64,000 bases of DNA from Moritella sp. Urea-trap-13 (GCF_002836355.1 NZ_PJCA01000031.1:1426001-1490000); one strand, 5' to 3'. Shown: positions 27,649 to 36,720, counted from the first letter of the stretch. The notes: generated by a model not told the origin, from the sequence alone. Program-made: numbers and translations.

Positions 27649-29505
27649 TTAAGTGGCCGTATTACCAACTTTATCGAGTTGTACCGTTAATGCTGCACAC
27701 TCTTGGGTTAAATCACCGATTTCACGTCCTAACGCTTTGCTCGCCTGATTAACTAACACATTAATTTGTTTATTATCCCACTGGTAAGCTTGGGAGTTAT
27801 CAATTTGACTGTAACTTTGTTGGCGCTCAGTATAACGAACGGCCATACATACCGCATCACGGGCAAGTAATTCGGGATTCGTCGGTACGTAACGGGCAAT
27901 ACCACCAATGAGCGGCGCAGCGTTAGCACTTAATATACCTTTAGCGGCTAATCGACGTGTTGGTGAATGACCAATTGCAAAACCACCATCAGGGGCGATA
28001 ACCGTTACTGCAATCGACTCCTCTGCACCCTCGACAAAACTGATCACATTACCCGTATCTTTATCAAGTAAGCCAAAACCGACACCAACCATTAAATCAA
28101 CGCTACCAAAACTGTTCACCGCACCAATACTCACCGCAATGCCGTTAGCGGTAATCGTTGGTGTTAATGCATTAATGGAATCAAAACCAGGGAATACATC
28201 AATATTAGCGTCCCACACTAATTCACCTGAATCACCATTGTCTTGCACTTTCACAATTTTGTGCATAGTGATCGCGTATATTTCACCATTATCAGCACTA
28301 ATTGCCGGAGATGCCGCAATTTGCTCACCGACATTAACACGCCAAATTTCGGTTAAATCACGAGAAAGTGCAATAATATTGCCGTGTTCATCCGTAGTAA
28401 ACACCTTTTGACCATCGTTACTTACTGATGGTGTTGCCCCTGTACCACCATCGAAATCAAAACGCCCTGCAATATCTAATTTGTAACGCCCCTCTGTAGT
28501 TTCGACAATATCCAACGCATACAATGCACCAAGCTCTGATACATTATCTTTGGTGCCATCAAGTTCATCAGGGGCGGTTGCAGCTACGTACAAACGATTC
28601 GAGATTGGGTCGCTGGCATAAAAGTTAGTCACTTCACTACCACCACCAAAGATAATATCGGTGATAGTAGTAAATAGGCCGTCTCCACTTTGTGGTTTAC
28701 CAAATTGCTCTGCCGCGGCTTCATCAGCCCTATTACGCACAAACTCAGGTGGTCTAGCTTCAAGGTTATTCACCGCTGGTGAACCCGGTAGATCAAATAC
28801 TTCATCGAGTAATGCTTCACCAGTGAGTCGATCAAACAATACAATTTTACCATTCCCCGTTACCACGCTTAATGCATTTAATCCCGGTATGAAGTTTACC
28901 CCCCAAGCATGGGGTGATATATAGTCAGAATTAATCCATGTTAGGCCGGTTTTTTTGGTCCATAAGATAGTGCCATCAGTCTTTACCGCCCAAATATTGT
29001 GATACGTCGAATGATAAATAACTTCTTGTTGATGCTCAGGAGAGTTCAAAATCAGCGTTGCACCTGAGCCATTTAGGTCGCCGTTAGCAGGTAGTGTCCA
29101 ACGTCGCTCACCCGTTTCACCATCAAGAGAAACCAGACTCACATCTTCATTAGGGCGAAAAGGACTAAAATACAAGTTGCCTTGCTGATCAATCGACGGG
29201 CCTTCTGGTACATAAAACTGAGTTTCAGCAACCCAAGCTAGCTTTTGCTCTGGTGCGGTAGCAATCATCAGTTGGTCAGTATTATTAATACTGCCGTGCA
29301 TAGTATGGAAGGTATTTAGTACCGGCACCGTATCACTCATAGGCCCAGCGTTGGGTACGCCAACAGGTTTCCAATCAGTCAATTTATACTTAGGGAGTTC
29401 TTTTGGCTGTGCATCGGTATTAATCATCGAGCAACCAGACATCAATGTCGACAATGTGACGACAGCAGAGAGTGCTGTTAATCGAAATTTTGTATTCGTA
29501 TCCAT
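27649..29505 (-). CDS. PQQ-like beta-propeller lipoprotein
   Basis: A 618-residue envelope protein. The ATG at 29505, with AAGGAA upstream, opens on a lipoprotein signal ending in LMSGC. The body has repeated propeller blades of the PQQ_2 type (for example LYALDI, ALSRDLTEIWRVNVGEQ, FTTDEHGNIIALS), as in BamB-like or quinoprotein folds. No cofactor residues can be assigned. A longer frame to 29586 runs through the shared promoter boxes and is rejected. It is divergent from the TonB receptor and carries the same two-box promoter, so a shared pathway with the alkylsulfatase is likely. Confidence 0.78.
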   Translation of the reverse strand: MDTNTKFRLTALSAVVTLSTLMSGCSMINTDAQPKELPKYKLTDWKPVGVPNAGPMSDTVPVLNTFHTMHGSINNTDQLMIATAPEQKLAWVAETQFYVPEGPSIDQQGNLYFSPFRPNEDVSLVSLDGETGERRWTLPANGDLNGSGATLILNSPEHQQEVIYHSTYHNIWAVKTDGTILWTKKTGLTWINSDYISPHAWGVNFIPGLNALSVVTGNGKIVLFDRLTGEALLDEVFDLPGSPAVNNLEARPPEFVRNRADEAAAEQFGKPQSGDGLFTTITDIIFGGGSEVTNFYASDPISNRLYVAATAPDELDGTKDNVSELGALYALDIVETTEGRYKLDIAGRFDFDGGTGATPSVSNDGQKVFTTDEHGNIIALSRDLTEIWRVNVGEQIAASPAISADNGEIYAITMHKIVKVQDNGDSGELVWDANIDVFPGFDSINALTPTITANGIAVSIGAVNSFGSVDLMVGVGFGLLDKDTGNVISFVEGAEESIAVTVIAPDGGFAIGHSPTRRLAAKGILSANAAPLIGGIARYVPTNPELLARDAVCMAVRYTERQQSYSQIDNSQAYQWDNKQINVLVNQASKALGREIGDLTQECAALTVQLDKVGNTAT

Positions 29506-29551
29506 GAATTTATTCCTTAGTGGTGAGTCATGAGTGATTGAAAACAGGTTC

Positions 29552-29594
29552 AAGATATCACAGCTCCGTAACAATGAATTTATCATTTAACGCC
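29552..29594 (-). promoter_or_regulatory. Shared two-box promoter module, PQQ lipoprotein gene
   Basis: On the minus strand, GGCGTTAAATGATAAA (29579-29594), 16 nt, then TGTGATATCTT (29552-29562). The order and spacing equal those at the TonB receptor and sulfatase promoters. It ends 46 bp before the start codon. Confidence 0.75.
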
Positions 29595-29711
29595 AACCAT
29601 GACGCCCTGTCTTTTCTGCCAAAAACCTAAAATAAAACATCATTAAGCGACTGATATAAAATAACAATTAATACACTAAGTTCTTAGTGAAAAAAACAAC
29701 CTGTTACATAT

Positions 29712-29763
29712 GGCGTAAAATGATAAATAGCATGCGTATTTGCTGTGATACCTTTCGGTCATC
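29712..29763 (+). promoter_or_regulatory. Shared two-box promoter module, TonB receptor gene
   Basis: GGCGTAAAATGATAAA (29712-29727), 16 nt, TGTGATACCTT (29744-29754), then 3 nt and GTCATC (29758-29763). If TGTGAT is the -10, box 1 covers the -35 with a 17-bp spacer, a usual AraC-activator position. Confidence 0.75.
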
Positions 29764-29796
29764 GTTAATCAAATGTTAATCCAAGGAAAGGTTTTC

Positions 29797-32127
29797 ATGA
29801 TGAAATCAAAAGCAATCCCAATTGCACCCGTCATTATCAGTGCATTATTACCACTAACATCATTTGCTAAGGAAGTAGTAAGTGAGCCCGAGCCCATCAC
29901 ATTAACGCAAGAAGTGGCCGCTATTTCTTCGGTAACTACAACGACTGAAACGACTACAGCTACAAGCAAAACTGAGATCCCAGAAATAAACCTTGCCCCC
30001 CTGCCAACAACTAAAGCCAACAGGGCTGTTTTTATTCGTGGTTTTTCAAGCCTAGACACACAAGCAACAAAAAATAGTGCCGTTACCATCAACCATGATG
30101 ACGTTTATATGGGCAGAACCGTTGGTCTAGCTGCTGACGTAGTCGACCTTGAGGATGTTGTCTATAGTCGTGGACCAACAACTAATGTTGGTCGCAATGC
30201 ATTAGCCGGTAGTGTTGACTATGTTTCAGTTAAACCAAAAGACGAATTTGAACTCCAACAACAGTTTTCAGTTGGTAGCCAAAATGAGCTTAAATCAAAA
30301 ACCATGATTAACATTCCGCTTAGCGATACCCTAAGCGGACGCTTCAGTATTTCTAGTTTTAGCCGTGAGGGCGCGATAACATCCACCAGCGAAAAAGCGA
30401 CCGGTAACTTTGGCGATATTGATACCAGTGCGGTTACAGGTGCATTACGCTGGATGCCGAACAAACACCTCACCGTCGATTATGCCTATGATTATTCTGA
30501 CGCCGATTACCTCAGCCCTTATATTCAATTATTAGCCAGCGATAGCTTAAACCCTGGTGATGCTAATGAAGAGCGTCAAGCTTCGACTGATTTATATTTA
30601 GAAGACACCAATGATCATACTGCACAAGGACATCGTCTTGGCGTTGAATGGCAATTTAACGAGCGTACTAAATTTGAATCTATTAGTTCGTACAGAATGT
30701 CAGATGGCAATACAGATGCAGTTATCGGCACACAGGAGTCTATTGCAGGTGGTACTTTAGATGTCAGTCAGTGGTCACAAGAATTTCGTTTAAACAGCCG
30801 TGTTGTTAACGACCGAATTAACTTTAGCCTCGGTACTTTGTATTATAGCGAAGACAGCGATTCAACCGCATATGCAGACAATTCACGCTATGTAAATAAC
30901 ACTGACTATAAAGGCTTTGCGCCCGGTCAATTATATCAAGGGGTACAGACATCGACCTTTGCAACATCAACGCAAGGTGAACTAGAAAATATCGCTGTCT
31001 ATGGTGAAGCCAGCTTCATTCCGGCAATACTTAATAATAAATTCACCATTACCACTGGATTACGTCAAGAATGGGTTAATGTCGATGCCAATAAACAGTA
31101 CGATGGTAATTGTAAATTAACACCGACTGGTGGCGTGATAATGGATCCGACCAATCCCTATAATGGCACTGCACTTGCAATTGCAGGGGCTCTTTGTCCT
31201 GGTACTTGGGAAGGAACCGGAATACCACTCCCTGGCAATGATATTGACGACGTTTACGTTGAAAGCTCTGCCTCATTCAAAATGCTATTACCCTCAATTA
31301 AATTGAATTATGAAATCGGCCGTGAGAAGAACATTTATACTTCAGTACGTAAAGGTTGGAACCCTGGTGGCTTTAATGCCCTTGCCGGTGTAGAAAATTT
31401 CGCAAGCGGTTTTGATGAAGAAACCATGATGACCTACGACATCGGTTTTCAAGGTAACTTTGCTAATCGCGCGCTACAACTAAACGCTGTTGCGTTCTAC
31501 AACGACATAAATAACCACCAAGCTAATACATCGAATCGCGTACATCCAACAATGGTCGATACCTACAATGTACAAAAAGCCCATTCGTATGGTGTGGATC
31601 TAGATTTGTTCGCCTTCCTATCTAAAAACGCCATGGTTAAATTCAACTATTCGTACTTACAAATGGAATATGATGAATACAGCCACAGAGATGAAGTGAA
31701 ATCAAGAATACCAGGTGCCAACCCTATCATTAACCCTATAACCCGTGATGTACCCGATGCGATCCCGCAGGCACCAGAACAAACTATCCTAACGTCGTTT
31801 ATTTATCGCTTTGATAAAACTGACTTTGGCCAACCAACGGTATTGCTAACTAATATTTATAGAGGCGCATTTTACAGCAGTAACAACGGTTTAGACATAT
31901 TAGAGAATGACAGTTTCTCATTAATAAACTTAGATCTTACACTGGCAGAAATCCCGCTTAAAACAGGCGAGCTTGCAATCAACCTATGGGCCAAGAATTT
32001 ATTCGATGAAGAGTACACATTGGCGAAGTACGGCTATGGTTATGGCTCAGGTGCAACATCAGGTCCCGTCATTGGCGTGTTTGGTCCAGAGCGCACTTTT
32101 GGTATAAAGGTTAATTACACCTTTTAG
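29797..32127 (+). CDS. TonB-dependent outer-membrane receptor
   Basis: A 776-residue receptor. ATG 29797, with AAGGAAAGG before it, opens on a signal peptide (IPIAPVIISALLPLTSFA). A plug domain follows (FIRGFSSLDT, then YSRGPTTNVGRNALAGSVDYVSVKP), then a 22-strand-type barrel ending in VNYTF with a terminal Phe for BamA recognition. The front of the plug is shorter than usual. It imports a substrate using TonB energy. Its neighbours suggest a sulfate ester or its product rather than a siderophore. It shares a promoter module with the PQQ lipoprotein and the alkylsulfatase, and ends at a bidirectional terminator. Confidence 0.87.
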   Translation: MMKSKAIPIAPVIISALLPLTSFAKEVVSEPEPITLTQEVAAISSVTTTTETTTATSKTEIPEINLAPLPTTKANRAVFIRGFSSLDTQATKNSAVTINHDDVYMGRTVGLAADVVDLEDVVYSRGPTTNVGRNALAGSVDYVSVKPKDEFELQQQFSVGSQNELKSKTMINIPLSDTLSGRFSISSFSREGAITSTSEKATGNFGDIDTSAVTGALRWMPNKHLTVDYAYDYSDADYLSPYIQLLASDSLNPGDANEERQASTDLYLEDTNDHTAQGHRLGVEWQFNERTKFESISSYRMSDGNTDAVIGTQESIAGGTLDVSQWSQEFRLNSRVVNDRINFSLGTLYYSEDSDSTAYADNSRYVNNTDYKGFAPGQLYQGVQTSTFATSTQGELENIAVYGEASFIPAILNNKFTITTGLRQEWVNVDANKQYDGNCKLTPTGGVIMDPTNPYNGTALAIAGALCPGTWEGTGIPLPGNDIDDVYVESSASFKMLLPSIKLNYEIGREKNIYTSVRKGWNPGGFNALAGVENFASGFDEETMMTYDIGFQGNFANRALQLNAVAFYNDINNHQANTSNRVHPTMVDTYNVQKAHSYGVDLDLFAFLSKNAMVKFNYSYLQMEYDEYSHRDEVKSRIPGANPIINPITRDVPDAIPQAPEQTILTSFIYRFDKTDFGQPTVLLTNIYRGAFYSSNNGLDILENDSFSLINLDLTLAEIPLKTGELAINLWAKNLFDEEYTLAKYGYGYGSGATSGPVIGVFGPERTFGIKVNYTF

Positions 32128-32144
32128 CACAACCTGTAAAACCG

Positions 32145-32170
32145 AAAAACACGCTAATTAGCGTGCTTTT
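32145..32170. terminator. Bidirectional terminator, TonB receptor / sulfatase
   Basis: CACGCT (from 32150) pairs with AGCGTG (to 32165), with AAAA on one side and CTTTT on the other. It lies between convergent genes. Confidence 0.75.
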
Positions 32171-32195
32171 CGACCTAATGGGTTGTCAATATCGA

Positions 32196-34253
32196 CTATG
32201 GCGTAACGATATTAAATACCCCTTCTGGTTGGTCAAGCAACGAGAAGAAGTTAACTAAACCAAGTTTACTGCCTTCAATACTTAAGTCATCTGATAGTAA
32301 TACTTCAGAAACACCTGCCACACCAATAACCAAGTCAATAAATAGCTCATGACTAATATTTAATGTCGCATCCGCTGTCATATCTTTAGCTGCAAGTTCA
32401 TGACGTAATACTGCGTTATCCAGTATTAACACATAGTTTTTCTTCAAGTCAGTGAAATTAATGTTTAACGTGAACTCTTCACCAAATGCATCAGGACCAA
32501 TAACGCGCGCAGCCATACTTTCAAAGAACTTATCAACTGGCGTTTGTAATAGAATCACTTTCATTGATGCTAAATCAATAACCTTGTCTGCTGCGCCATG
32601 ACGTAACTCATAAGCACCAGAAAGATAAACATCACGCCAAGGTGCCGACTCCGCTTGATAACCTAGCTGATCATAACTACTCGCCAATAATTCTTTGGCT
32701 TGCTCATTATCTGCATCAGCAAACACTACGTGATTTAATAGCTCAGCACTCCAACGGTATTCACCTTTATCATAAGCCGCTTGTGCATTAATAATCACCG
32801 CTTCCACACCGCCCATTAATTTCACGTATTTAGACGCAGTCTGATATTCAGGCAGCGGATCAAGTGTTACAGGGTTGGCGTTGTACCAGCCTAGGTATTT
32901 TTGATAAATCGCTTTGGCATTATGTTTCGCTGTGCCGTAATAACCACGACTAGAAAACGTATTCGCGAGCTTAGGTGGCATTTCAATTTCTTCAGCGATT
33001 TCTTTTGGTGTTAAACCCGCGTTGAGCATACGTACTGATTGGTCGTGAATGTACTGATAAGTATCGCGCTGGGTGACTAAGAATTCATTAATATTTTCTT
33101 GTCCCCATACCGGCCAATGGTGACTACCAAAATAAATTTCAGCGTCTTTTTGTTCCTCGATAGCTGCATCAATCGATTTGCTCCATTCCACCGCATCACG
33201 CACTTGTGCGCCACGTAATGTATACAAATTGTGCATTGTTTTAGATACCATTTCGGCACCGCAATAAGCTTTCATTGCAGGTAAATAGAAAGTAAATTCT
33301 GACGGTGCTTCGGTACCCGATACAATTTGGAATTCGAATTCAACACCATCAATAACCTTAGTCTCATCACTATTTACTGTTAACGTTGGTTCTAAAATAC
33401 TAAAGGTACCAAACGGTACCGCTTTACCTAAACCAGCGTCAACGTGCCCTCTTTCCGAGCGTGGTAATAAATTACCGTACATATAACTTGCACGTTTACT
33501 CATCGCCGGACCCGCGATAATGTTTTCGTTGGTCGCTTCTTCCATAAAACCACCAGGTGCGACAACTTTAATATCCGCAACATCATTACCTGCAGCTTCA
33601 AGTAAGCCAGATACACCACCAAAATGGTCCATATGGCTGTGTGTGAAGACAATCGTCGAGACAGGACGGTAACCTAGCTGTTCATTCACAAATTCGAGGG
33701 ATTTTTTCGCGGTTTCAGCAGTAGTGAGTGGATCAACAATTATCCAACCGGTTTTACCTGTAATAATAGTCATGTTGGCTAAATCAAAACCTCGGATTTG
33801 ATAAATGCCTTCAGTCACTTTAAACAGACCGTTGATGTTATTTAACTTCGCTTGGCGCCATAAACTGGGGTTGACACTATTTGGCGCTTTGCCATTAACA
33901 AAGTCATATGCAGCCAAGTCCATAATCGTTGTGCCATCGCTATATTTAACAACAAACTCAGATAGTGTGGCAATAAAGCCACGATTAGCATCAGTAAAAT
34001 CTTGTTTATTTTCGAAAGGAAGTTCTTCAAGTACAGCTTGATTCAGATCGACGGTATATTCAGACGCCGCGGTGAAACCATACTTGTCAGGGTTAGTACT
34101 AGATAATGTCTCGTCCGTGTTAGGGCCACAAGCAGCTAAAAACAAACTACCAGAAGCAATCACTGCTAATGGTAAATGCTTTTTTAAATTAAAGTTATTC
34201 TGCATATTATTCTGAATAAGTGTGCTTACGTGCTTTTTATTGAACATGTCCAT
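32196..34253 (-). CDS. Lipoprotein alkylsulfatase (SdsA1/BDS1 family, metallo-beta-lactamase fold)
   Basis: A 685-residue enzyme. The N-terminal metallo-beta-lactamase domain has HxHxDH in THSHMDHFGG, plus AYCGAEMVSKTMHNLYTLRGA and SHHWPVWG, which carry the remaining zinc-ligand regions of SdsA1. A helical dimerisation domain and an SCP2-like C-terminal domain (about 560-685) follow. It cleaves primary alkyl sulfates such as SDS to alcohol and sulfate. It carries a lipobox (LFLAACGP), so it is likely membrane-anchored in the envelope. The start is uncertain: ATG 34253 has no clear ribosome binding site, and ATG 34205 is possible. The gene has the shared promoter module. Confidence 0.87.
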   Translation of the reverse strand: MDMFNKKHVSTLIQNNMQNNFNLKKHLPLAVIASGSLFLAACGPNTDETLSSTNPDKYGFTAASEYTVDLNQAVLEELPFENKQDFTDANRGFIATLSEFVVKYSDGTTIMDLAAYDFVNGKAPNSVNPSLWRQAKLNNINGLFKVTEGIYQIRGFDLANMTIITGKTGWIIVDPLTTAETAKKSLEFVNEQLGYRPVSTIVFTHSHMDHFGGVSGLLEAAGNDVADIKVVAPGGFMEEATNENIIAGPAMSKRASYMYGNLLPRSERGHVDAGLGKAVPFGTFSILEPTLTVNSDETKVIDGVEFEFQIVSGTEAPSEFTFYLPAMKAYCGAEMVSKTMHNLYTLRGAQVRDAVEWSKSIDAAIEEQKDAEIYFGSHHWPVWGQENINEFLVTQRDTYQYIHDQSVRMLNAGLTPKEIAEEIEMPPKLANTFSSRGYYGTAKHNAKAIYQKYLGWYNANPVTLDPLPEYQTASKYVKLMGGVEAVIINAQAAYDKGEYRWSAELLNHVVFADADNEQAKELLASSYDQLGYQAESAPWRDVYLSGAYELRHGAADKVIDLASMKVILLQTPVDKFFESMAARVIGPDAFGEEFTLNINFTDLKKNYVLILDNAVLRHELAAKDMTADATLNISHELFIDLVIGVAGVSEVLLSDDLSIEGSKLGLVNFFSLLDQPEGVFNIVTP

Positions 34254-34271
34254 ATAGCCATTAATAGTGAT

Positions 34272-34323
34272 GATGACGATAAGGTATCACAACTTATTAA
34301 CAAGCCGTTTATCATTTTACGCC
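34272..34323 (-). promoter_or_regulatory. Shared two-box promoter module, alkylsulfatase gene
   Basis: On the minus strand, GGCGTAAAATGATAAA (34308-34323), 16 nt, TGTGATACCTT (34281-34291), 3 nt, GTCATC (34272-34277). It lies between the araC-type gene stop and the sulfatase start. Confidence 0.75.
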
Positions 34324-34380
34324 CACTTATTAGTGCGTAATAATAGAAGCGTAAGCCTCTATTTTATAAAGTATAAAACA

Positions 34381-35394
34381 CTATTTCGTTTCACGCTCTT
34401 CATTATGCTTTTCACGGTATTGCGATGGTGATTGACTAAACCAGGTTTGGAATGCGCGGGTGAAGTTACCCATATTCTTATAGCCTAAATTTTCCGAGAT
34501 GGTTAAGATTGGATCCGCTGTTTTTGTCAAATAATGCACAGCCAGTTCTTGGCGTTTGTGCTTTAAAATATCTCTAAAGCTCAAGCCTTCTTCTTTCAAA
34601 CTGCGGCTAATTGAGCGCACGCTCATGTTCAACATCGCCGCAATTTCATCAAGCGTTGGTTCGCTATTAGCAATAGAGCTATGGAGCAAGCGTTCAATTT
34701 TTTCAGTTAACGACATTTTATCAAGCTCAGTATCACTGGCTATTTTCTTTTCATGCATCAGGCTTTTTACTGAGAACTGCGTTAACACCGATTTATTCAA
34801 CCATAAGCAATTAACTTCCTGAGCAAATTTAGTCTCACAACTAAAGCTGTCTACCCAAGGTCGGATACTTTTAGGTTTACTGCGCACCAGATCAACATGA
34901 TGTATAAATGAATCTGAATCGACAAAGTCATTAATAACACTGACAAAAGAAGAGAAGAATGCATCAATAGACATATCACTAATTTCGACACCTTCAAGTG
35001 GTGAAATAGTAACGCCAAGTAAATGCGGGGTATTATTCAAGGTAAGACATACCGAATTACTTAATTTACCGTAATAGCTCGGTAGCCCTTCAAGTACTTG
35101 CAGTAATGAATCTGACTTTTTAATCAGGTGGTTATAAATATGATTCTTTTTTATATTTGAATATTTTCCGACGAGCAAACCAAAGTGCGGCATCTGGGTG
35201 ATCAGCGCAACTTCTTTCCAAAGCGCGGTCATTTGTTTTATATCTAGCAATGAATTTGGGTCATCGTTTATATCTGCTAATGAAATACCAGCATTTTTAA
35301 ACACTTCATTAGGATCGAAATCCATCGCATCTAGCGCATTCGCAATAGATAAGCTCCATGCCGCGACCGTTGTGTACTTGACTGCTTGATTCAT
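34381..35394 (-). CDS. AraC-family regulator (Arabinose_bd-type N-terminus)
   Basis: A 337-residue transcription regulator. The N-terminal domain resembles the PF12625 type (about 15-200). The C-terminal HTH_18 domain (about 235-330) includes DEIAAMLNMSVRSISRSLKEEG and SENLGYKNMGNFTRAFQTWF with the SPSQYR ending typical of AraC/OruR proteins. It sits just upstream of the alkylsulfatase and is the obvious candidate to bind the two-box module in front of three genes here. It would probably act as an activator in response to a lipid-like effector (inferred from family members). Its own upstream region lacks the module. Confidence 0.86.
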   Translation of the reverse strand: MNQAVKYTTVAAWSLSIANALDAMDFDPNEVFKNAGISLADINDDPNSLLDIKQMTALWKEVALITQMPHFGLLVGKYSNIKKNHIYNHLIKKSDSLLQVLEGLPSYYGKLSNSVCLTLNNTPHLLGVTISPLEGVEISDMSIDAFFSSFVSVINDFVDSDSFIHHVDLVRSKPKSIRPWVDSFSCETKFAQEVNCLWLNKSVLTQFSVKSLMHEKKIASDTELDKMSLTEKIERLLHSSIANSEPTLDEIAAMLNMSVRSISRSLKEEGLSFRDILKHKRQELAVHYLTKTADPILTISENLGYKNMGNFTRAFQTWFSQSPSQYREKHNEERETK

Positions 35395-35657
35395 TATCGA
35401 TAGTCCCTTAAAAATCGCTTATTTATAAGTACAACGCTATTCCATTTAAATTAACAACTAATATGCTAAATTTAAAGAGTGTTACCGATATTATCAGGGG
35501 TGTGTGGACACAAGCGGGTTAATTGCTTAAACCACCAGCGTTTAATTATACGTAAATTAAGCAATAGACCCTGTTAATTCTGTTTAACACTCAAAAAGCT
35601 GTCATACTAGGTTATAGAATTTAGTATTTTGATGACGAAGAATAAAGAGAGAAACCA

Positions 35658-35924
35658 ATGATCAATATTTACCGCGTATCTTTTCCTGATGGTAGTGTTT
35701 ATATCGCAGCGAAGAAAACACCACCAGCAAACGCAATTAAAAGCTATGAATGGGCTAAAAACCACGCAGATCCAACACGTCCATTAGTTGTTGCTTACCT
35801 GAAAAGTAAAGGTCAAAGCACGTTAGAATTACTGCATTCAGATCTAACACCAGACATGGCTAAAAAGCTAAAAAGAAGATATATCGTTGAAGCAAGACAA
35901 GCAAAACAATACGTAGTTGTTTAA
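35658..35924 (+). CDS. Small orphan with a faint GIY-YIG-like start
   Basis: An 88-residue protein with GAGAGA before its ATG and its own terminator, so it is very likely real. I do not recognise the family. INIYRVSFPDGSVYIAAKK resembles the first two strands of GIY-YIG nucleases (IYxIxxPDGxxYIG), but the conserved Gly is Ala and no catalytic Arg/Glu set can be placed. The C-terminus is basic (AKKLKRRYIVEARQAKQ). It may bind nucleic acid. A 20-nt tandem duplication spans its stop codon. Confidence 0.7.
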   Translation: MINIYRVSFPDGSVYIAAKKTPPANAIKSYEWAKNHADPTRPLVVAYLKSKGQSTLELLHSDLTPDMAKKLKRRYIVEARQAKQYVVV

Positions 35925-35959
35925 CTATAAAATTGACTGTTTAACTATACGATTGACTG
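35920..35959. repeat. 2 x 20-nt tandem repeat spanning a stop codon
   Basis: Units 35920-35939 and 35940-35959 differ at two bases. The first contains the stop codon (35922-35924) of the 88-residue gene. Confidence 0.85.
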
Positions 35960-35976
35960 CTTAATGACGTTATATA

Positions 35977-36034
35977 GTGTGCAGTAATGCACACCGAAAA
36001 CACACATAACAACGGAACTGTTTGTGTGTTTTTT
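35977..36034 (+). terminator. Double hairpin terminator of the 88-residue gene
   Basis: GTGTGCA (35977-35983) pairs with TGCACAC (35988-35994) around GTAA. A second stem AAAACACACA (35997-36006) pairs with TGTGTG and a following T6 run (36029-36034). Confidence 0.8.
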
Positions 36035-36130
36035 ACTACTTATTCCCCCTTCATTTTTTAATAAAATGCCTTATTACACCCTCTTATCACATTATCTCAA
36101 AGCATAATACAACGAGCTATATAACAGTAA

Positions 36131-36153
36131 ACGCAGCTTGTTTAAGCTACGCT
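36131..36153 (-). terminator. Weak terminator after nosL
   Basis: ACGCAGCTT (36131-36139) pairs with AAGCTACGCT (36144-36153), one wobble. A short T-stretch follows on the minus strand. It is the only hairpin after the last nos gene. Confidence 0.4.
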
Positions 36154-36168
36154 CACCATAGGCTCTAA

Positions 36169-36720
36169 TTAAAGGTCTGCAAGCGTAATATCAGCAAATT
36201 TATACAGTTTACCACCAAATTCCTGTGCAAAAATTTCAGCATCCGATTTAGTACTAAAACTACCTAACGTCTGCCCCATCGCACCTGTCTTGCTTGAGCC
36301 AATAACAAACCAAGCCTGTTTAGCATCAATAAAGTGCTCATCGTTTGGTTGGCCCCAAGGTGTTTTACTCATGTCATGCACAAAGACTTCTTTCACTTGA
36401 CGTTTGTTTTCAGGTTGAAGAATAAAACCAAACAGATCCCGCGTAGAGCAAAACTTGTTAATATTGTCTTGGTTGGCAGTATAACTTTCGCCTTTCGGCC
36501 CAGGGAAATTACTGATTGTCATGCCACATAAATGGCAGCTATCCGCTTGTTCAATCTTTACCGCTTGCTGCACCATCATTTTTTGCTCGCTTTGTTCACC
36601 GCAACCAACAAGGGTGAACAATATTACTAACGACATTCCTAATGGCTTTCTTAACGACTTTCCTAACGATTTATCTAATAGTGTTCCTAATAAAAAGCCT
36701 TTTAATTTCGAGTTAAACAT
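36169..36720 (-). CDS. nosL: Copper-chaperone lipoprotein NosL
   Basis: A 183-residue lipoprotein. The lipobox is LVGC and the metal motif is CHLCGM. It delivers Cu(I) for the CuZ centre of nitrous oxide reductase, with NosD/F/Y. ATG 36720 has GAAGGAACAGGT before it, so the long N-terminus is real. Between the start and the signal, five 12-nt units (36631-36690) encode a LGTL-LDKS-LGKS-LRKP-LGMS ladder that extends the n-region. It is the last gene of the nos operon and lies 32 bp after nosY. Confidence 0.9.
   Translation of the reverse strand: MFNSKLKGFLLGTLLDKSLGKSLRKPLGMSLVILFTLVGCGEQSEQKMMVQQAVKIEQADSCHLCGMTISNFPGPKGESYTANQDNINKFCSTRDLFGFILQPENKRQVKEVFVHDMSKTPWGQPNDEHFIDAKQAWFVIGSSKTGAMGQTLGSFSTKSDAEIFAQEFGGKLYKFADITLADL
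36631..36690. repeat. 5 x 12-nt in-frame repeat in the NosL signal region
   Basis: Units begin at 36631, 36643, 36655, 36667 and 36679; each ends CTAA or TTAA on the plus strand. They encode a Leu-led tetrapeptide five times. Confidence 0.85.

Noticed and set aside
29769-30092. Long minus-strand open frame over the TonB receptor signal region
   Set aside because: It is a shadow of the receptor gene: hydrophobic valine runs arise from the antisense of Thr-rich codons.
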